The notes: generated by a model not told the origin, from the letters alone. Counted from the first letter of the stretch, positions 43,363-51,994 are shown. The stretch is 64,000 nt of DNA from Homoserinimonas sp. (GCA_023957835.1 JAMLGP010000001.1:489575-553574), one strand, 5' to 3'. Numbers and translations: made by a program.

Positions 43363-43710
43363 ATGGAAGTAAAAATCAAGAGGGTCTATGAGCCTGCAGA
43401 CCCTGCGGACGGATATCGGATTCTGGTCGACAGATTGTGGCCGAGAGGAATCAGCAAAGACAAGGCTGAAGTAGAAGTTTGGCTCAAAGAGGTTGGTCCT
43501 TCGAATGAATTGAGAAAGTGGTTCAACCACGAGGCCGCAAACTGGCCGGAATTCGAAAAAAAGTATCGGGCCGAGCTTGCCGGCAATCCCGCGTTCGAAG
43601 AATTGCGAGTATTGGCTGCTCAGCAGCCCAGGGTAACCCTCGTCTACAGCGCACACGACGAGACCATGAATCAGGCCGTTGTTCTGCAGGATCTTCTGCG
43701 AGAGCCCTAA
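43363..43710 (+). CDS. DUF488-family protein (YeaO-like)
   Basis: 115 residues. The family core is present in full: KRVYEPADPADGYRILVDRL, then WPRGISKDKAEVEVWLKEVG, and VTLVYSAHDETMNQAVVLQD. Members are widespread small cytoplasmic proteins of unknown activity. GTGGAGAT precedes the ATG. Divergent from the cupin gene (45 bases apart). Confidence 0.88.
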   Translation: MEVKIKRVYEPADPADGYRILVDRLWPRGISKDKAEVEVWLKEVGPSNELRKWFNHEAANWPEFEKKYRAELAGNPAFEELRVLAAQQPRVTLVYSAHDETMNQAVVLQDLLREP

Positions 43711-43739
43711 GTCTAAACTATCTAGCGAAACTTTAGGGG

Positions 43740-43772
43740 TTGTGCTCTCGCTCGAAGTGCGGGATATAAGTT
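43740..43772 (+). promoter_or_regulatory. Possible promoter upstream of the rod RNA
   Basis: TTGTGC (43740-43745) and TATAAG (43765-43770, spacing 19) or TAAGTT (43767-43772), with TGCGGGA before the -10. It would give a plus-strand RNA starting near 43778 that runs through the hairpin at 43803 into the rod at 43922-44115 (about 340 bases). No start codon or ORF follows. Confidence 0.3.
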
Positions 43773-43802
43773 GAACCGAGGAGGTCAAACTCCAAGGTAA
43801 TA

Positions 43803-43842
43803 GAAAGCCTCCAGAAGCTACTCGTAGCGACCGGGGGCTTTC
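43803..43842. terminator. Strong symmetric hairpin, likely bidirectional terminator
   Basis: GAAAGCCTCC (43803-43812) pairs with GGGGGCTTTC (43833-43842), 10 bp with one G-U, and encloses a second stem GCTAC-TC-GTAGC. The A-tract/T-tract ends are the mark of a two-way intrinsic terminator. It would end the DUF488 transcript or a minus-strand RNA from 44 kb. Confidence 0.6.
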
Positions 43843-43921
43843 GCCTTTAAGTTACTAGTTTTCGCTCAGTCGCTCACTCTGCGAGGCAGGAGCCATAGAA
43901 CCAGCGTGGCAACCCCCTTTT

Positions 43922-44115
43922 GGGGACAGCGCGCATCTTTGCTTGGCAACTAACCTAGAAACACGCAATACGGGGGGTACCCGGAGGCGGTAGCGAACAA
44001 GAAGCTAATAGCGAGGTTACGGGGGTAATTCGCGACAGTGCTTCGGTTCAGAGACTACCGCCTCCGTACCATTTAACCCGGAGTTTCGGCCAGACCTGAG
44101 GCGCTCCGAGTCCCC
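43922..44115. ncRNA. Candidate structured RNA folding into one long rod
   Basis: No ORF. The whole 194-base interval between convergent genes pairs with itself in nested order. GGGGA/TCCCC (43922-26 with 44111-15), GCGC/GCGC (43931 with 44101), TGGC/GCCA (43944 with 44089), GAAAC/GTTTC (43958 with 44083), CGGG/CCCG (43971 with 44077), GGTAC/GTACC (43976 with 44066), an 11-bp stem GGAGGCGGTAG/CTACCGCCTCC (43983 with 44055), GAAC/GTTC, GAAGC/GCTTC, GCGA/TCGC and TTAC/GTAA around a GGGG loop (44021-24). Length and rod shape resemble 6S or Ms1-type RNAs. tmRNA, RNase P and SRP signatures are absent. Strand and expression are unknown. Confidence 0.55.
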
Positions 44116-44119
44116 GCTG

Positions 44120-45319
44120 TCAAAGGAAAGGCAGCTGGTACGGCTCGATTAGTTCCGGCATGAAGTAGTCAGCTGCAAACCAGGCTCCAACCAGAGCTGC
44201 TGCCAAGAGGAGCCAGACGATTAGGAGTACCGAGAGCCGACCTGTTTCCCTCTTCACGGAAATTGTTCTGACCAGCAAATAGATCGGAGCTGTCAACAGA
44301 GCCCAGGCCCAGTGTGCAGGATTGCGATGCCCAGCCCAGTCGAGCTTGCTCCGATCCGCTATTGCAAGAATGATCGTCACGACATAGAGAGCAGCCAGCA
44401 CTCCGACTGCCAGCATCCACCATGGGATGCTATCGGGGATATACCGCGGGTAGTTCTCCGCTCCTTTTACTGCGGCCGCAGCAAGTAACGCGAAGATGAG
44501 CGGCATGAGGGCAATGAACCAGCCGGAGGTAGTTGACTTTCTGGTAGCACCAGCCTCTCCAGGGCTTGTCACGCCATCCGCCTGACCCCAGGCTGGGGTT
44601 CCCTTTGCTGGAACAGGGGCAGAATGAGGAGTTGACTCGGATCCATTTCCACCATTGCCAAAGATCGCCAGTCCGTCTTCAGCCGGTGCCGTAGTAAGTG
44701 AAGAAGTTGAGGCTCCAAGCGGCCTTGCATCCGGCAGCCAATCGAAGCCTTGCTGGTTTGCTTTGTCATCTGGTTTTACAGCCTGAGTTCCCGCCGCAGG
44801 AAACTCAGGTTCTGTAGCTGTGGCAGGAGTGCCCAACAAAGTGGATCCAGTCTCGTCGTGCGAACGGAGTTGGCGCCGCGAGGGTAAAGGTGTGGCAGAC
44901 GAATCTGGTTGCAGGCCCGCCTGGTCCGAAGTTGTTGCGGTTTGTTGTTGAGTTTCGCCTTGCGGGGAAGCAGGAGCGGGAGAGCCTGCCGGAGGCATCG
45001 GGAAGGGGTTTGAAGGGATTTGTGCTGGTTCAGGCGCCTGTACCTGTGGAGGTGCAGGCGTGGTTGCCTGAATCGGCGTAGAAGCGGGTGAAGGATTCGG
45101 GGCGGTTACCTGCGGAGGAGTGCCCTGCGATTGTTGCGAAGGTGCAACCTGCGAAGAGGTTACTTCGGGTGACTGAATGGGAACCGGAGCAACCGGGGGA
45201 GGCGGCGCGGCGGGCGGATGCACTGATTCGGTCCAGTTTGTTCCATCCCACCAGCGCAACTCAGAAACTGAGTACGGGTCCGGGTACCAACCAGCCGGTA
45301 CGGCCTGGTCTGGTGCCAT
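44120..45319 (-). CDS. DUF2510 membrane protein 1
   Basis: 399 residues from ATG 45319 (GAGAGGA 12 bases ahead). An N-terminal DUF2510 motif (VPAGWYPDPYSVSELRWWDG, then TNWTESVHP) precedes a long Pro/Ser/Gln-rich disordered part (about 45-250) and four hydrophobic segments at the C-terminus. DUF2510 is a short Trp-rich module common in Actinobacterial membrane proteins; its role is not known. It shares architecture with the two proteins at 49.7-51.8 kb. Its stop abuts the rod RNA. Confidence 0.82.
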   Translation of the reverse strand: MAPDQAVPAGWYPDPYSVSELRWWDGTNWTESVHPPAAPPPPVAPVPIQSPEVTSSQVAPSQQSQGTPPQVTAPNPSPASTPIQATTPAPPQVQAPEPAQIPSNPFPMPPAGSPAPASPQGETQQQTATTSDQAGLQPDSSATPLPSRRQLRSHDETGSTLLGTPATATEPEFPAAGTQAVKPDDKANQQGFDWLPDARPLGASTSSLTTAPAEDGLAIFGNGGNGSESTPHSAPVPAKGTPAWGQADGVTSPGEAGATRKSTTSGWFIALMPLIFALLAAAAVKGAENYPRYIPDSIPWWMLAVGVLAALYVVTIILAIADRSKLDWAGHRNPAHWAWALLTAPIYLLVRTISVKRETGRLSVLLIVWLLLAAALVGAWFAADYFMPELIEPYQLPFL

Positions 45320-45485
45320 AGGGGTTGTCCTCTCCGATTCGAAGGTTTGCCACAGTCTTTCGATTCTATTCAAGACTTCAAAAAGGCTGGTCTACTGGCA
45401 AAGGGTAGCCCTTCAAGGGTATCGAAGTTGGGGGACACTCAGGAATGCAAGGACAGACAAATCCTGATTCTTATCCCCTTTCTGG

Positions 45486-45521
45486 GGGTAGCCAGCCGAT
45501 CAGAAATACGACTGGCTACCC
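45486..45521. terminator. Inverted repeat downstream of uracil permease
   Basis: GGGTAGCCAG (45486-45495) and CTGGCTACCC (45512-45521) are a perfect 10-bp inverted repeat, 16-base loop, 12 bases past the permease stop on the minus strand. No U-tract follows, so termination may need other factors. Confidence 0.45.
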
Positions 45522-45533
45522 GCTTCAGCCCTT

Positions 45534-46859
45534 CTAACTCGCTTTCTTCTTCGAACTGCTACTCGCCTTTGCTTCAGTCGAGGGTGAGGAGGCATCCGAG
45601 CCGCCACGGAGCTTGCTGAGCAGGTTCATAAGGTGATAGATGACAACAGCAGCTACCGTGCCGAGAATGATTCCCTCGAACTTTACTTCTCCGAAGGAGA
45701 GTGTGTAGTTGGCGATTCCCATAATCAGGGCGACACCCGCGGTCATCTGGTTGGTCGGCCTGGCGAAGTCAACTTTGTTTTCCACCCAGATGCGAACACC
45801 AATGATGCCGATCAATCCGTATAGGGCAGTGGTAACTCCGCCAATAACTCCCGGTGGAATGGTGTTGATCAGCTCGCCGATCTTGGGCGAAAGTCCAAGC
45901 AGAATTGCCACGATTCCAGCAATCCAGTATGCGGCCGTCGAGAAAATCTTCGTAGCCGCCATTACACCGATGTTTTCGCCATAAGTAGTCGTTGCAGATC
46001 CTCCACCGAGGCCGGCGATGACAGTCGCGGCACCGTCGGCAAACAGGGCGCGTCCGGTCAGAGGATCCAGGTCTCGCTTTATGAGTTGCCCGACCCCCTT
46101 AATGTGGCCCACGTTCTCTGCAACCAGTGCGAGTACGACAGGAAGGAACATTAGGTAGACCGCGAAATACTGAGCGGAGAATACCGGAGTTGTAAAGGTG
46201 GGCAATCCCAGCCAGGCTGCGTCGTTGACCTTGTCGAAATTCACCTCTCCTGCGATTACCGCGGCAATGTATCCGACGATAACTCCGATCAGGATCGAGA
46301 GCCTTCCGATGAACCCCTTGAACAGAACTGCGCAGAGGATTACACCGGCGAGCGTGATCAGAGCGATCCAGGGTGACGCGGCGAAATTGTTTCCCGCGGC
46401 CGGGGCGAGCGCGAATCCAATAAGCGCCACAATCGCTCCGCTCACTACTGGAGGCAGCAGGAAGTTTATCCACCTGGTTCCTGAGAAGTGGACGATGATT
46501 CCAACCACGGCCAGCACGGCACCGGTAACGATGATTCCACCGAGCGCCACACCCTGGCCGCCAGCCGCCGTCGCGGCAATTATCGGGGCGATAAACGCGA
46601 ACGATGACCCCAAATAGCTCGGCAGTCTGTTCGCCGTGATGATCAGGAAGAGGAGCGTTCCAATTCCGGAAAAGAGCAGTGTTGTTGATGGCGGGAAGCC
46701 GGTAAGCAAAGGAACCAAAAAGGTTGCACCGAACATGGCAACCACGTGCTGACCACCGAATCCGATAGTTCTAAGCCAGCTAAGTCGTTCCTCGGGGAGG
46801 ATGATCTCATCTGCTGAGACTTCCTTCCCGTTGCCATGAAGTTTCCAGGGAAGCGCCAT
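45534..46859 (-). CDS. uraA: Uracil permease (NCS2 family)
   Basis: 441 residues with about 14 membrane segments. Family marks: QHVVAMFGATFLVPLLTGFP near the start, and ENVGHIKGVGQLIKRDL, then GLGGGSATTTYGENIGVMAA in the substrate-binding core, where the Glu residues of UraA lie. Takes up uracil by proton symport; xanthine is less likely. The C-terminal Ser/Lys-rich tail is cytoplasmic. AAAGGAG upstream of the ATG. A hairpin lies in its leader. Confidence 0.9.
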   Translation of the reverse strand: MALPWKLHGNGKEVSADEIILPEERLSWLRTIGFGGQHVVAMFGATFLVPLLTGFPPSTTLLFSGIGTLLFLIITANRLPSYLGSSFAFIAPIIAATAAGGQGVALGGIIVTGAVLAVVGIIVHFSGTRWINFLLPPVVSGAIVALIGFALAPAAGNNFAASPWIALITLAGVILCAVLFKGFIGRLSILIGVIVGYIAAVIAGEVNFDKVNDAAWLGLPTFTTPVFSAQYFAVYLMFLPVVLALVAENVGHIKGVGQLIKRDLDPLTGRALFADGAATVIAGLGGGSATTTYGENIGVMAATKIFSTAAYWIAGIVAILLGLSPKIGELINTIPPGVIGGVTTALYGLIGIIGVRIWVENKVDFARPTNQMTAGVALIMGIANYTLSFGEVKFEGIILGTVAAVVIYHLMNLLSKLRGGSDASSPSTEAKASSSSKKKAS

Positions 46860-46885
46860 TGTTTCTCCTTTGGGTTGGATTTAGT

Positions 46886-46904
46886 CGTTCAGGACAACTG
46901 AACG
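46886..46904 (-). promoter_or_regulatory. Hairpin/operator in the uraA leader
   Basis: CGTTCAG-GACAA-CTGAACG, perfect 7-bp arms, 27 bases before the uraA ATG. It could be an RNA hairpin near the ribosome-binding site or a dimeric operator for a pyrimidine regulator. No PyrR-type site was recognised. Confidence 0.4.
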
Positions 46905-46979
46905 GTTTGCTCAAACGTAGTGGCAGAACACCACCCAAAGTAAGTATTAATTCAATGGAATTTTGCGTGTCGTCGACAA

Positions 46980-47264
46980 TTAGCGACTTAGCAACTGAGT
47001 TCGGTCAGGATGCTTGTCAAACCATTCGCCGACATACCAGCACATGGGAACGATTCGAAGGTTCGAACTTTGCTCGACGTCATTGACGGCGAATTCAACT
47101 ATTTCGCCGGCCAATCCCTGACCGCGACGCTTTGCGTCGGTGAACGTGTGGGTAAACGAAATGGAGTCCCCGCTGATCTTGTAGTCAACGGCGCTCGCGA
47201 TTTCGCCGTCTATTCTCAGCGTGTAGCGACTCGACTCGGTCTCGTTCTTGAATTCCTTGCCCAT
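46980..47264 (-). CDS. GNAT-like acetyltransferase (YjdJ/COG2388 type)
   Basis: 94 residues. Compact Gcn5-like fold: TLRIDGEIASAVDYKISGDS, then SFTHTFTDAKRRGQGLAGEI holding the acetyl-CoA loop (R-R-G-Q-G-L-A), and LRIVPMCWYVGEWFDKHP. This minimal type lacks the usual N-terminal strands. Substrate unknown. ATG 47264 taken; a longer frame to 47309 is possible. Confidence 0.85.
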   Translation of the reverse strand: MGKEFKNETESSRYTLRIDGEIASAVDYKISGDSISFTHTFTDAKRRGQGLAGEIVEFAVNDVEQSSNLRIVPMCWYVGEWFDKHPDRTQLLSR

Positions 47265-47329
47265 AGCTAAAAGCCTAACCGCGGATGAAGCAGTTTGCAG
47301 TGGCGTCACCGTGACCCGCTGCGATGGTT

Positions 47330-47818
47330 TTATCGCCTGCTGAGGGCGTTTTCAATGGTCGAAACGAGCTCGAAGGATTCCGGCTCAATCTTGCTCCTGA
47401 AGCGTTGAATCGAGTCATCATCCTCAATTAGAAACTTCTCGAAATTCCACTTGACGTCTCCGGCTTCACCCGAAGAATCCAGGGCGAGTTTCAATTGGCG
47501 ATAGAGCGGATGAGTGTGCTTCCCATTGACTTTGATCTTTTCGAAGAGTGGGAAGGTTACCCCGTAGTTGAGACTGCAGAATTCCTTTATCTGCTCCGCA
47601 CTGCCCGGTTCCTGAAGCATGAACTGATTGCAGGGAAATCCGAGTATCGTCAGGCCGGAGCTCGAGTACTTTTCGAACAGTTTTTCGAGTCCGCCGTATT
47701 GGGGAGTGTGCCCGCATTTGGATGCTACATTCACTACGAGTGTTGCGGAGGATCGGACGTCACCAAATGTTGTTTCGTCTCCGTCGATGGTCACGAGCGG
47801 GATCTCATTGAGGCTCAT
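47330..47818 (-). CDS. Glutathione peroxidase family protein (thiol peroxidase)
   Basis: 162 residues. Peroxidatic Cys35 in VNVASKCGHTPQY, with the partner motifs GFPCNQFMLQEPG and VKWNFEKFL (Gln and Trp of the catalytic set). In Actinobacteria lacking glutathione these enzymes use thioredoxin; the second Cys in the CNQF region supports an atypical 2-Cys cycle. ATG 6 bases after TAGAGT (47830-47825), leaderless. Confidence 0.93.
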   Translation of the reverse strand: MSLNEIPLVTIDGDETTFGDVRSSATLVVNVASKCGHTPQYGGLEKLFEKYSSSGLTILGFPCNQFMLQEPGSAEQIKEFCSLNYGVTFPLFEKIKVNGKHTHPLYRQLKLALDSSGEAGDVKWNFEKFLIEDDDSIQRFRSKIEPESFELVSTIENALSRR

Positions 47819-47852
47819 ATTCCAACTCTAGGCAGAGGTATTGCTCCTTCGC

Positions 47853-49655
47853 TCATCGGCCGGCTGCGTAACCCTGCATGCCCCTCGGGTTCGCCGCGGC
47901 GAAATAACTGCCGTCTGGCTCGATTCCGACTGCAGATAGTCTGCCGAGTGTCCAGTCTCCGGCAACTGTGACTTCATGGCCGCGATCCCGCAGTTCGGAT
48001 ATCAAGTCTTCTCCTAGCCGACTTTCCAGTACTGCGCCTCCGGGTTCCCAATGTCTTGGCCAGAACGAATCCGGGAAGGAGGTTGAATGAAGGGTTGGTG
48101 CGTCGATGGCTTCCTGCGGGGAATAGCCTCCAACGATCGTGCGAAGCAGGTAGGGCAATTGCCATTGATCCTGCTGGTCACCACCAGGTGACCCGAGGGT
48201 GCTGAAAGCCTTTCCGTTTCTAAGCAGCAAAGTAGGCGTAAGAGTGGTTCTCGGCCGCATTCCCGGTTTGAGGGCAGAAGGGGATCGCGGATCGAGCCAG
48301 GTCATTTGAAGCCTGGTCCCAAGGCAGAACCCGAGTTCAGGAAATGCCGGGGACGACTGGAGCCAACCGCCGGAGGGTGTTACGGAGACCAGATTTCCCC
48401 ACCTGTCGACCACGTCCAGGTGGCAGGTGTCACCCTTCGTCTCGCCGTTCTCTTCCACGGTCGGTTCTCCAAAAGGAGGCGTCTTACCGGATCTGGCAGT
48501 CTGATCGCGATCTGCCGAATTGAGCGGTGGAATGAATGGAAGTTGTGTGGACAGTAGTCCCGGCCTGAACTCTCTTGACGCTTCTGGACCGATGAGAGCT
48601 CTTCGACCGGCCAGATATTCAGGGGAGAGCAATTCGCTCAGTACGCCCTGATTTGAGTCGCCAAAGTAGGAGTCTCTGTCTGCCAGAGCGAGTTTCTCCG
48701 CTTCGAGAATATTGTGGGCACCAGCGGCAGACGCCGGGTCAAGTTCGTCATCGGGGAAGCCGTCGAGAATTCCGAGCATTTCAAGCAGCGCCGGCCCCTG
48801 ACTCCACGGTCCGGCCTTTGCAATGGTTACTCCTCGGAAGTCCGCGCAGACTGCTGTTTCGAATTGTGCACGAAAAGCCGCGAAATCGGCTGCCGTAATG
48901 ACTCCGGGAAGGTCGGCACCGTTTGAATGCCTGTGCGGCATTGCGAGGAATTTCTCTGCAGTCTCTGCGACAAAGCCCTCTGACCACTCGGCTCTTGCAG
49001 CGTCGATTCTCGATGCTCGGCTAGTTCCCTTTGCCGCCTTCGCAAGGCGCTCGAATGTTCTGGCGAGCGGTAAGTTCTGGAAGTGGCTTCCTCTGGCGGG
49101 AGCGTTCCCGTCGGGAAGCCAGAGATCTGCGGAACTCGTCCAGTTTTCGCGGAAGAGCGAAGCTACCGTCTCGATCGTTGCTACCACTCGATCCAGAATC
49201 GGGAAGCCGGATCTCGAGTAGTCAATTGCAAACTTGAGGACATCCTCAAGCTCCCAGGTTCCATAGTCACGAAGCAGGAGCAACCAGGCATCGGTGGCAC
49301 CTGGCACTGCAGCGGCGAGCCCACCTGCCCCTGGAATGGAAGAGAGGCCCTCGGCGCGATAATGATCAATTGTTGCCTGAGAGGGTGCTGGCCCCTGACC
49401 CATGAGCACTATCGGTTCGCCAGGCTCTTCGGACGTGCTGAAGATTCCGACGAGATCCCCGCCGGGGCCGTTGAGATGTGGTTCGACTACCTGCAGGACG
49501 AATGCGCAGGCAACGGCCGCGTCAAAGGCGTTTCCGCCTCGCTCGAGCACTGCCTGACCAGCTGCTGTGCCCAGCCAGTGGGTAGAGGCCACCATTCCGA
49601 AGCTGCCTCGAAGAGTGGGTCGGGTGGTAAATTCCGGGGGCGCGGAGAAGCTCAC
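47853..49655 (-). CDS. Gamma-glutamyltransferase-like Ntn hydrolase
   Basis: About 600 residues. Glycine-rich start of the fold (GMVASTHWLGTAAGQAVLER, GGNAFDAAVACAFVLQVVEP, LNGPGGD) and the predicted self-cleavage/nucleophile Thr in GDTCHLDVVDRWGNLVSV. It lacks an obvious signal peptide, so it may act inside the cell. Could be a gamma-glutamyl hydrolase or a family acylase. The start is set at GTG 49655, 8 bases after TAACCT (49669-49664); TTG 49676 is an alternative. Confidence 0.85.
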   Translation of the reverse strand: MSFSAPPEFTTRPTLRGSFGMVASTHWLGTAAGQAVLERGGNAFDAAVACAFVLQVVEPHLNGPGGDLVGIFSTSEEPGEPIVLMGQGPAPSQATIDHYRAEGLSSIPGAGGLAAAVPGATDAWLLLLRDYGTWELEDVLKFAIDYSRSGFPILDRVVATIETVASLFRENWTSSADLWLPDGNAPARGSHFQNLPLARTFERLAKAAKGTSRASRIDAARAEWSEGFVAETAEKFLAMPHRHSNGADLPGVITAADFAAFRAQFETAVCADFRGVTIAKAGPWSQGPALLEMLGILDGFPDDELDPASAAGAHNILEAEKLALADRDSYFGDSNQGVLSELLSPEYLAGRRALIGPEASREFRPGLLSTQLPFIPPLNSADRDQTARSGKTPPFGEPTVEENGETKGDTCHLDVVDRWGNLVSVTPSGGWLQSSPAFPELGFCLGTRLQMTWLDPRSPSALKPGMRPRTTLTPTLLLRNGKAFSTLGSPGGDQQDQWQLPYLLRTIVGGYSPQEAIDAPTLHSTSFPDSFWPRHWEPGGAVLESRLGEDLISELRDRGHEVTVAGDWTLGRLSAVGIEPDGSYFAAANPRGMQGYAAGR

Positions 49656-49713
49656 AGTCCCAGAGGTTACCTTCAACGCCGTCCATTCAACAGTCGACGC
49701 AATCCTTGGTGGC

Positions 49714-50382
49714 TCAGACTTGAGTCAGAAATCCTGACAAAAGGGTGAAGAGCCAGGTATAGGCGAGAACTGCAGAGATTGGCACCGCGGAGCAAAGAGC
49801 GTAGACGATCACCGGGGCCCAGCCGCGACCGGTGTTGTGCGTGACGTGGACGGCCCTCGCAATTAGATAGATGAAGGGCCCGAGCAGGAACCACCAGGCG
49901 GAAGCAGCTGACGGATGCAGATTATTCAACAGGCCTTTTCGATCCTGCATGGTCAGAGCCGCTGCGGTAAGCCAAAGAACAATTCCGACAATCAGGGCTG
50001 GGAAGAACGAAAAATACTGTCCGAGTCCGACGATTAGTACAACCAGCAATACAGTGGCCCAGACTGGCATGGTTGCCAGCCACCAAACGGAGGCTGTGTA
50101 AGCGCGAGTTGGAGTGTATTTGTATGCCGGTCTCGCCTCCATTGAGACAAATCCAGTTGAGTTGTATCGGTGATCAGACGGCCGGAACGGGTCTACCGGT
50201 GGAAGAGCCGCTTCCTTTCGGGCATTCGCAGCACTGAAGTAGCGATCCTGCTCAGGTTCCGGATGCATTGGTTTGACTGTGTCAGTCCAGCCGGATCCAT
50301 CCCACCAGCGTGCCTGGCTCCCATCGGCCGGATCCGGGTACCAGCCGGCTATTACAATCGTTTCCGCCGCGTCCAATGACAT
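49714..50382 (-). CDS. DUF2510 membrane protein 2
   Basis: 222 residues from ATG 50382, with GGGGGA four bases ahead. DUF2510 (GWYPDPADGSQARWWDGSGW) is followed by a short linker and four hydrophobic segments (about 95-115, 120-135, 150-170, 190-215). No enzyme motif. Downstream of the third DUF2510 gene on the same strand and likely co-transcribed. Confidence 0.82.
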   Translation of the reverse strand: MSLDAAETIVIAGWYPDPADGSQARWWDGSGWTDTVKPMHPEPEQDRYFSAANARKEAALPPVDPFRPSDHRYNSTGFVSMEARPAYKYTPTRAYTASVWWLATMPVWATVLLVVLIVGLGQYFSFFPALIVGIVLWLTAAALTMQDRKGLLNNLHPSAASAWWFLLGPFIYLIARAVHVTHNTGRGWAPVIVYALCSAVPISAVLAYTWLFTLLSGFLTQV

Positions 50383-50485
50383 TTTGTCCCCCAGAATGCT
50401 TCGCATTCGTCTGAAGTTTCCCCACTTCTGACGTTAGCGACTTCGGGTGTGATCTGGATACCCCAGTTCGCGGGGAACTTATTCG

Positions 50486-51754
50486 TTAGCCGATTGTGTA
50501 GATGCCCCAGTCGGTGACCTGCCAGTCAATCCAGCCATTTACGCGCTGGAGGCTGACTTCGATATTCATTCCCTTGCCGGCAGCATTCATGCCCAGACAT
50601 TCGAAAGTCTGGCCGATAAATACCGGTGGTTCCTTCGGGCAGAAGACGTTGAGTTGGGCTCCGATGACAGCAGCATCGGATGCAATGGATTGCTCAGCCT
50701 GACTGGCGAACAGGGCAGGTACAGAGGAGATAAGAAGTCCCGGAACCGCAACAATTGCACCAATCTGCAATAGTCCGAGACCGAGCCAAACCAGAACTGG
50801 ACCGAATCCGCCGCCGGACTCGCGAATTGCCGCCACCGCTCTGACAACCAAATAAATCGGGGCTCCCGCAAAGGCCCACAGCCAGTGCGCGGTCTTCTCA
50901 TGGCCTACTTTTCGAAGAGTGTTGCGATCCATAGCTGCAAGGAGGACCGTGATCGGGTACGGAGCCAGCCAGATGGCGGCCATGATTGCCGACGGTTCGG
51001 AAGTACCAAATGCGGTCAATACCAGCAGGCTAAGTACGAGCTGGAGCAGAGGAATCAAGGCGATCGTCCAGACTGCGCCGTTGTGGGTCGGCTTTGCGTG
51101 CGGGGCCGTCTGGGCTCGCAAATAGGCCTGATACTGCGGATCGCTTAACGGATCGACTCTCGGTGCCCAGTCAAAGCTCTGCTGGGGTTGCTGGGACTGT
51201 TGTGGAGCAAAACCGGAGAAGCCCTGGAAAACGGAGTCGTCTTGAGTCCCGGAACCATATTGCGTGCCGGAAAATGCGGGCTGCGAGGTTGGGGGTTGAC
51301 CTGAATAACCTGTCTGGCCAAATCCTGACGGATCCGGAGGATTCCCAACTGACGAATCAGGGGAACTGCTTGGAGATGCGCCGAATGCCGGAGCAGAGGC
51401 GAATCCGCCTTCAGCAGAACCGCTGCCAGGGCTTGGAACTCCCGATTGGACATCCGACTTCGAAGGCGGCTCAAGCTGGAGCAGTGTCAATGCAGTGGGC
51501 AGTGAAGTTTCGGCGCGATCGCGACGTTCTTTTTCTCGACGTTCGCGGCGGGTTGGAGCGTCGTCATCTTCCAAGTCCATCGAACGCGGTTCGTCATCCG
51601 CCCAGGCATAGGTGGTCTCCTGCATTACCATGGGCGCTCTGGCCTCTGCGGTCTGGTGCGTCCAGGCAGTACTGTCCCACCACCGCAATTGAGGCAGACC
51701 GAGAGGATCCGGATACCATCCCGCTGGTGCACCGTAAAAGTTGTTGTCGTCCAA
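50486..51754 (-). CDS. DUF2510 membrane protein 3
   Basis: 422 residues from TTG 51754 (GGGGA seven bases ahead). DUF2510 (PAGWYPDPLGLPQLRWWDST), a Ser/Pro/Gln-rich linker (about 90-205), then four hydrophobic segments in the C-terminal half. The final 80 residues, after the last helix, hold two cysteines and lie probably outside. Same plan as the 44.1-45.3 kb protein; they look like paralogues. Function not known. Confidence 0.82.
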   Translation of the reverse strand: MDDNNFYGAPAGWYPDPLGLPQLRWWDSTAWTHQTAEARAPMVMQETTYAWADDEPRSMDLEDDDAPTRRERREKERRDRAETSLPTALTLLQLEPPSKSDVQSGVPSPGSGSAEGGFASAPAFGASPSSSPDSSVGNPPDPSGFGQTGYSGQPPTSQPAFSGTQYGSGTQDDSVFQGFSGFAPQQSQQPQQSFDWAPRVDPLSDPQYQAYLRAQTAPHAKPTHNGAVWTIALIPLLQLVLSLLVLTAFGTSEPSAIMAAIWLAPYPITVLLAAMDRNTLRKVGHEKTAHWLWAFAGAPIYLVVRAVAAIRESGGGFGPVLVWLGLGLLQIGAIVAVPGLLISSVPALFASQAEQSIASDAAVIGAQLNVFCPKEPPVFIGQTFECLGMNAAGKGMNIEVSLQRVNGWIDWQVTDWGIYTIG

Positions 51755-51950
51755 GTTCAGATCCCCACCAATCGCATACCTGGTTTGAGAAAAGTTTAGA
51801 GTCTCCGAGTCAGGCAGCAGAATAGTCTTAGCTCCCCCAGAGTTGGGGGTGTATGCAAGTCGTCTGCGAAAATTATGAATCGCTGGCCGATTACCGATTG
51901 TACTAGTGATAACACGTCCATTTCCACTTCACGACTTGACTCAGCTAAAA

Positions 51951-51959
51951 GGTCCGGGA
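51951..51959. repeat. Left arm of a hairpin split by the insertion sequence
   Basis: GGTCCGGGA. Its exact complement TCCCGGACC is at 53259-53267, beyond the insertion sequence. With the element removed they form a 9-bp stem with a 17-base loop. Confidence 0.7.
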
Positions 51960-51966
51960 GTGGCAG

Positions 51967-51994
51967 CGTGTGCCTCACGTAAAGAGGTCCGCGT
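51967..51994 (+). repeat. Left terminal inverted repeat of the IS
   Basis: 28 bases, matching 53224-53251 reversed with a single-base gap. 12 bases before the first possible transposase start. Confidence 0.9.

Noticed and set aside
43861-44115. tmRNA, RNase P RNA or SRP RNA
   Set aside because: No tag-peptide frame or acceptor/T-arm for tmRNA, no GAGGAAAGTCC core for RNase P, no GGAAGGAAGCA-type loop for SRP.
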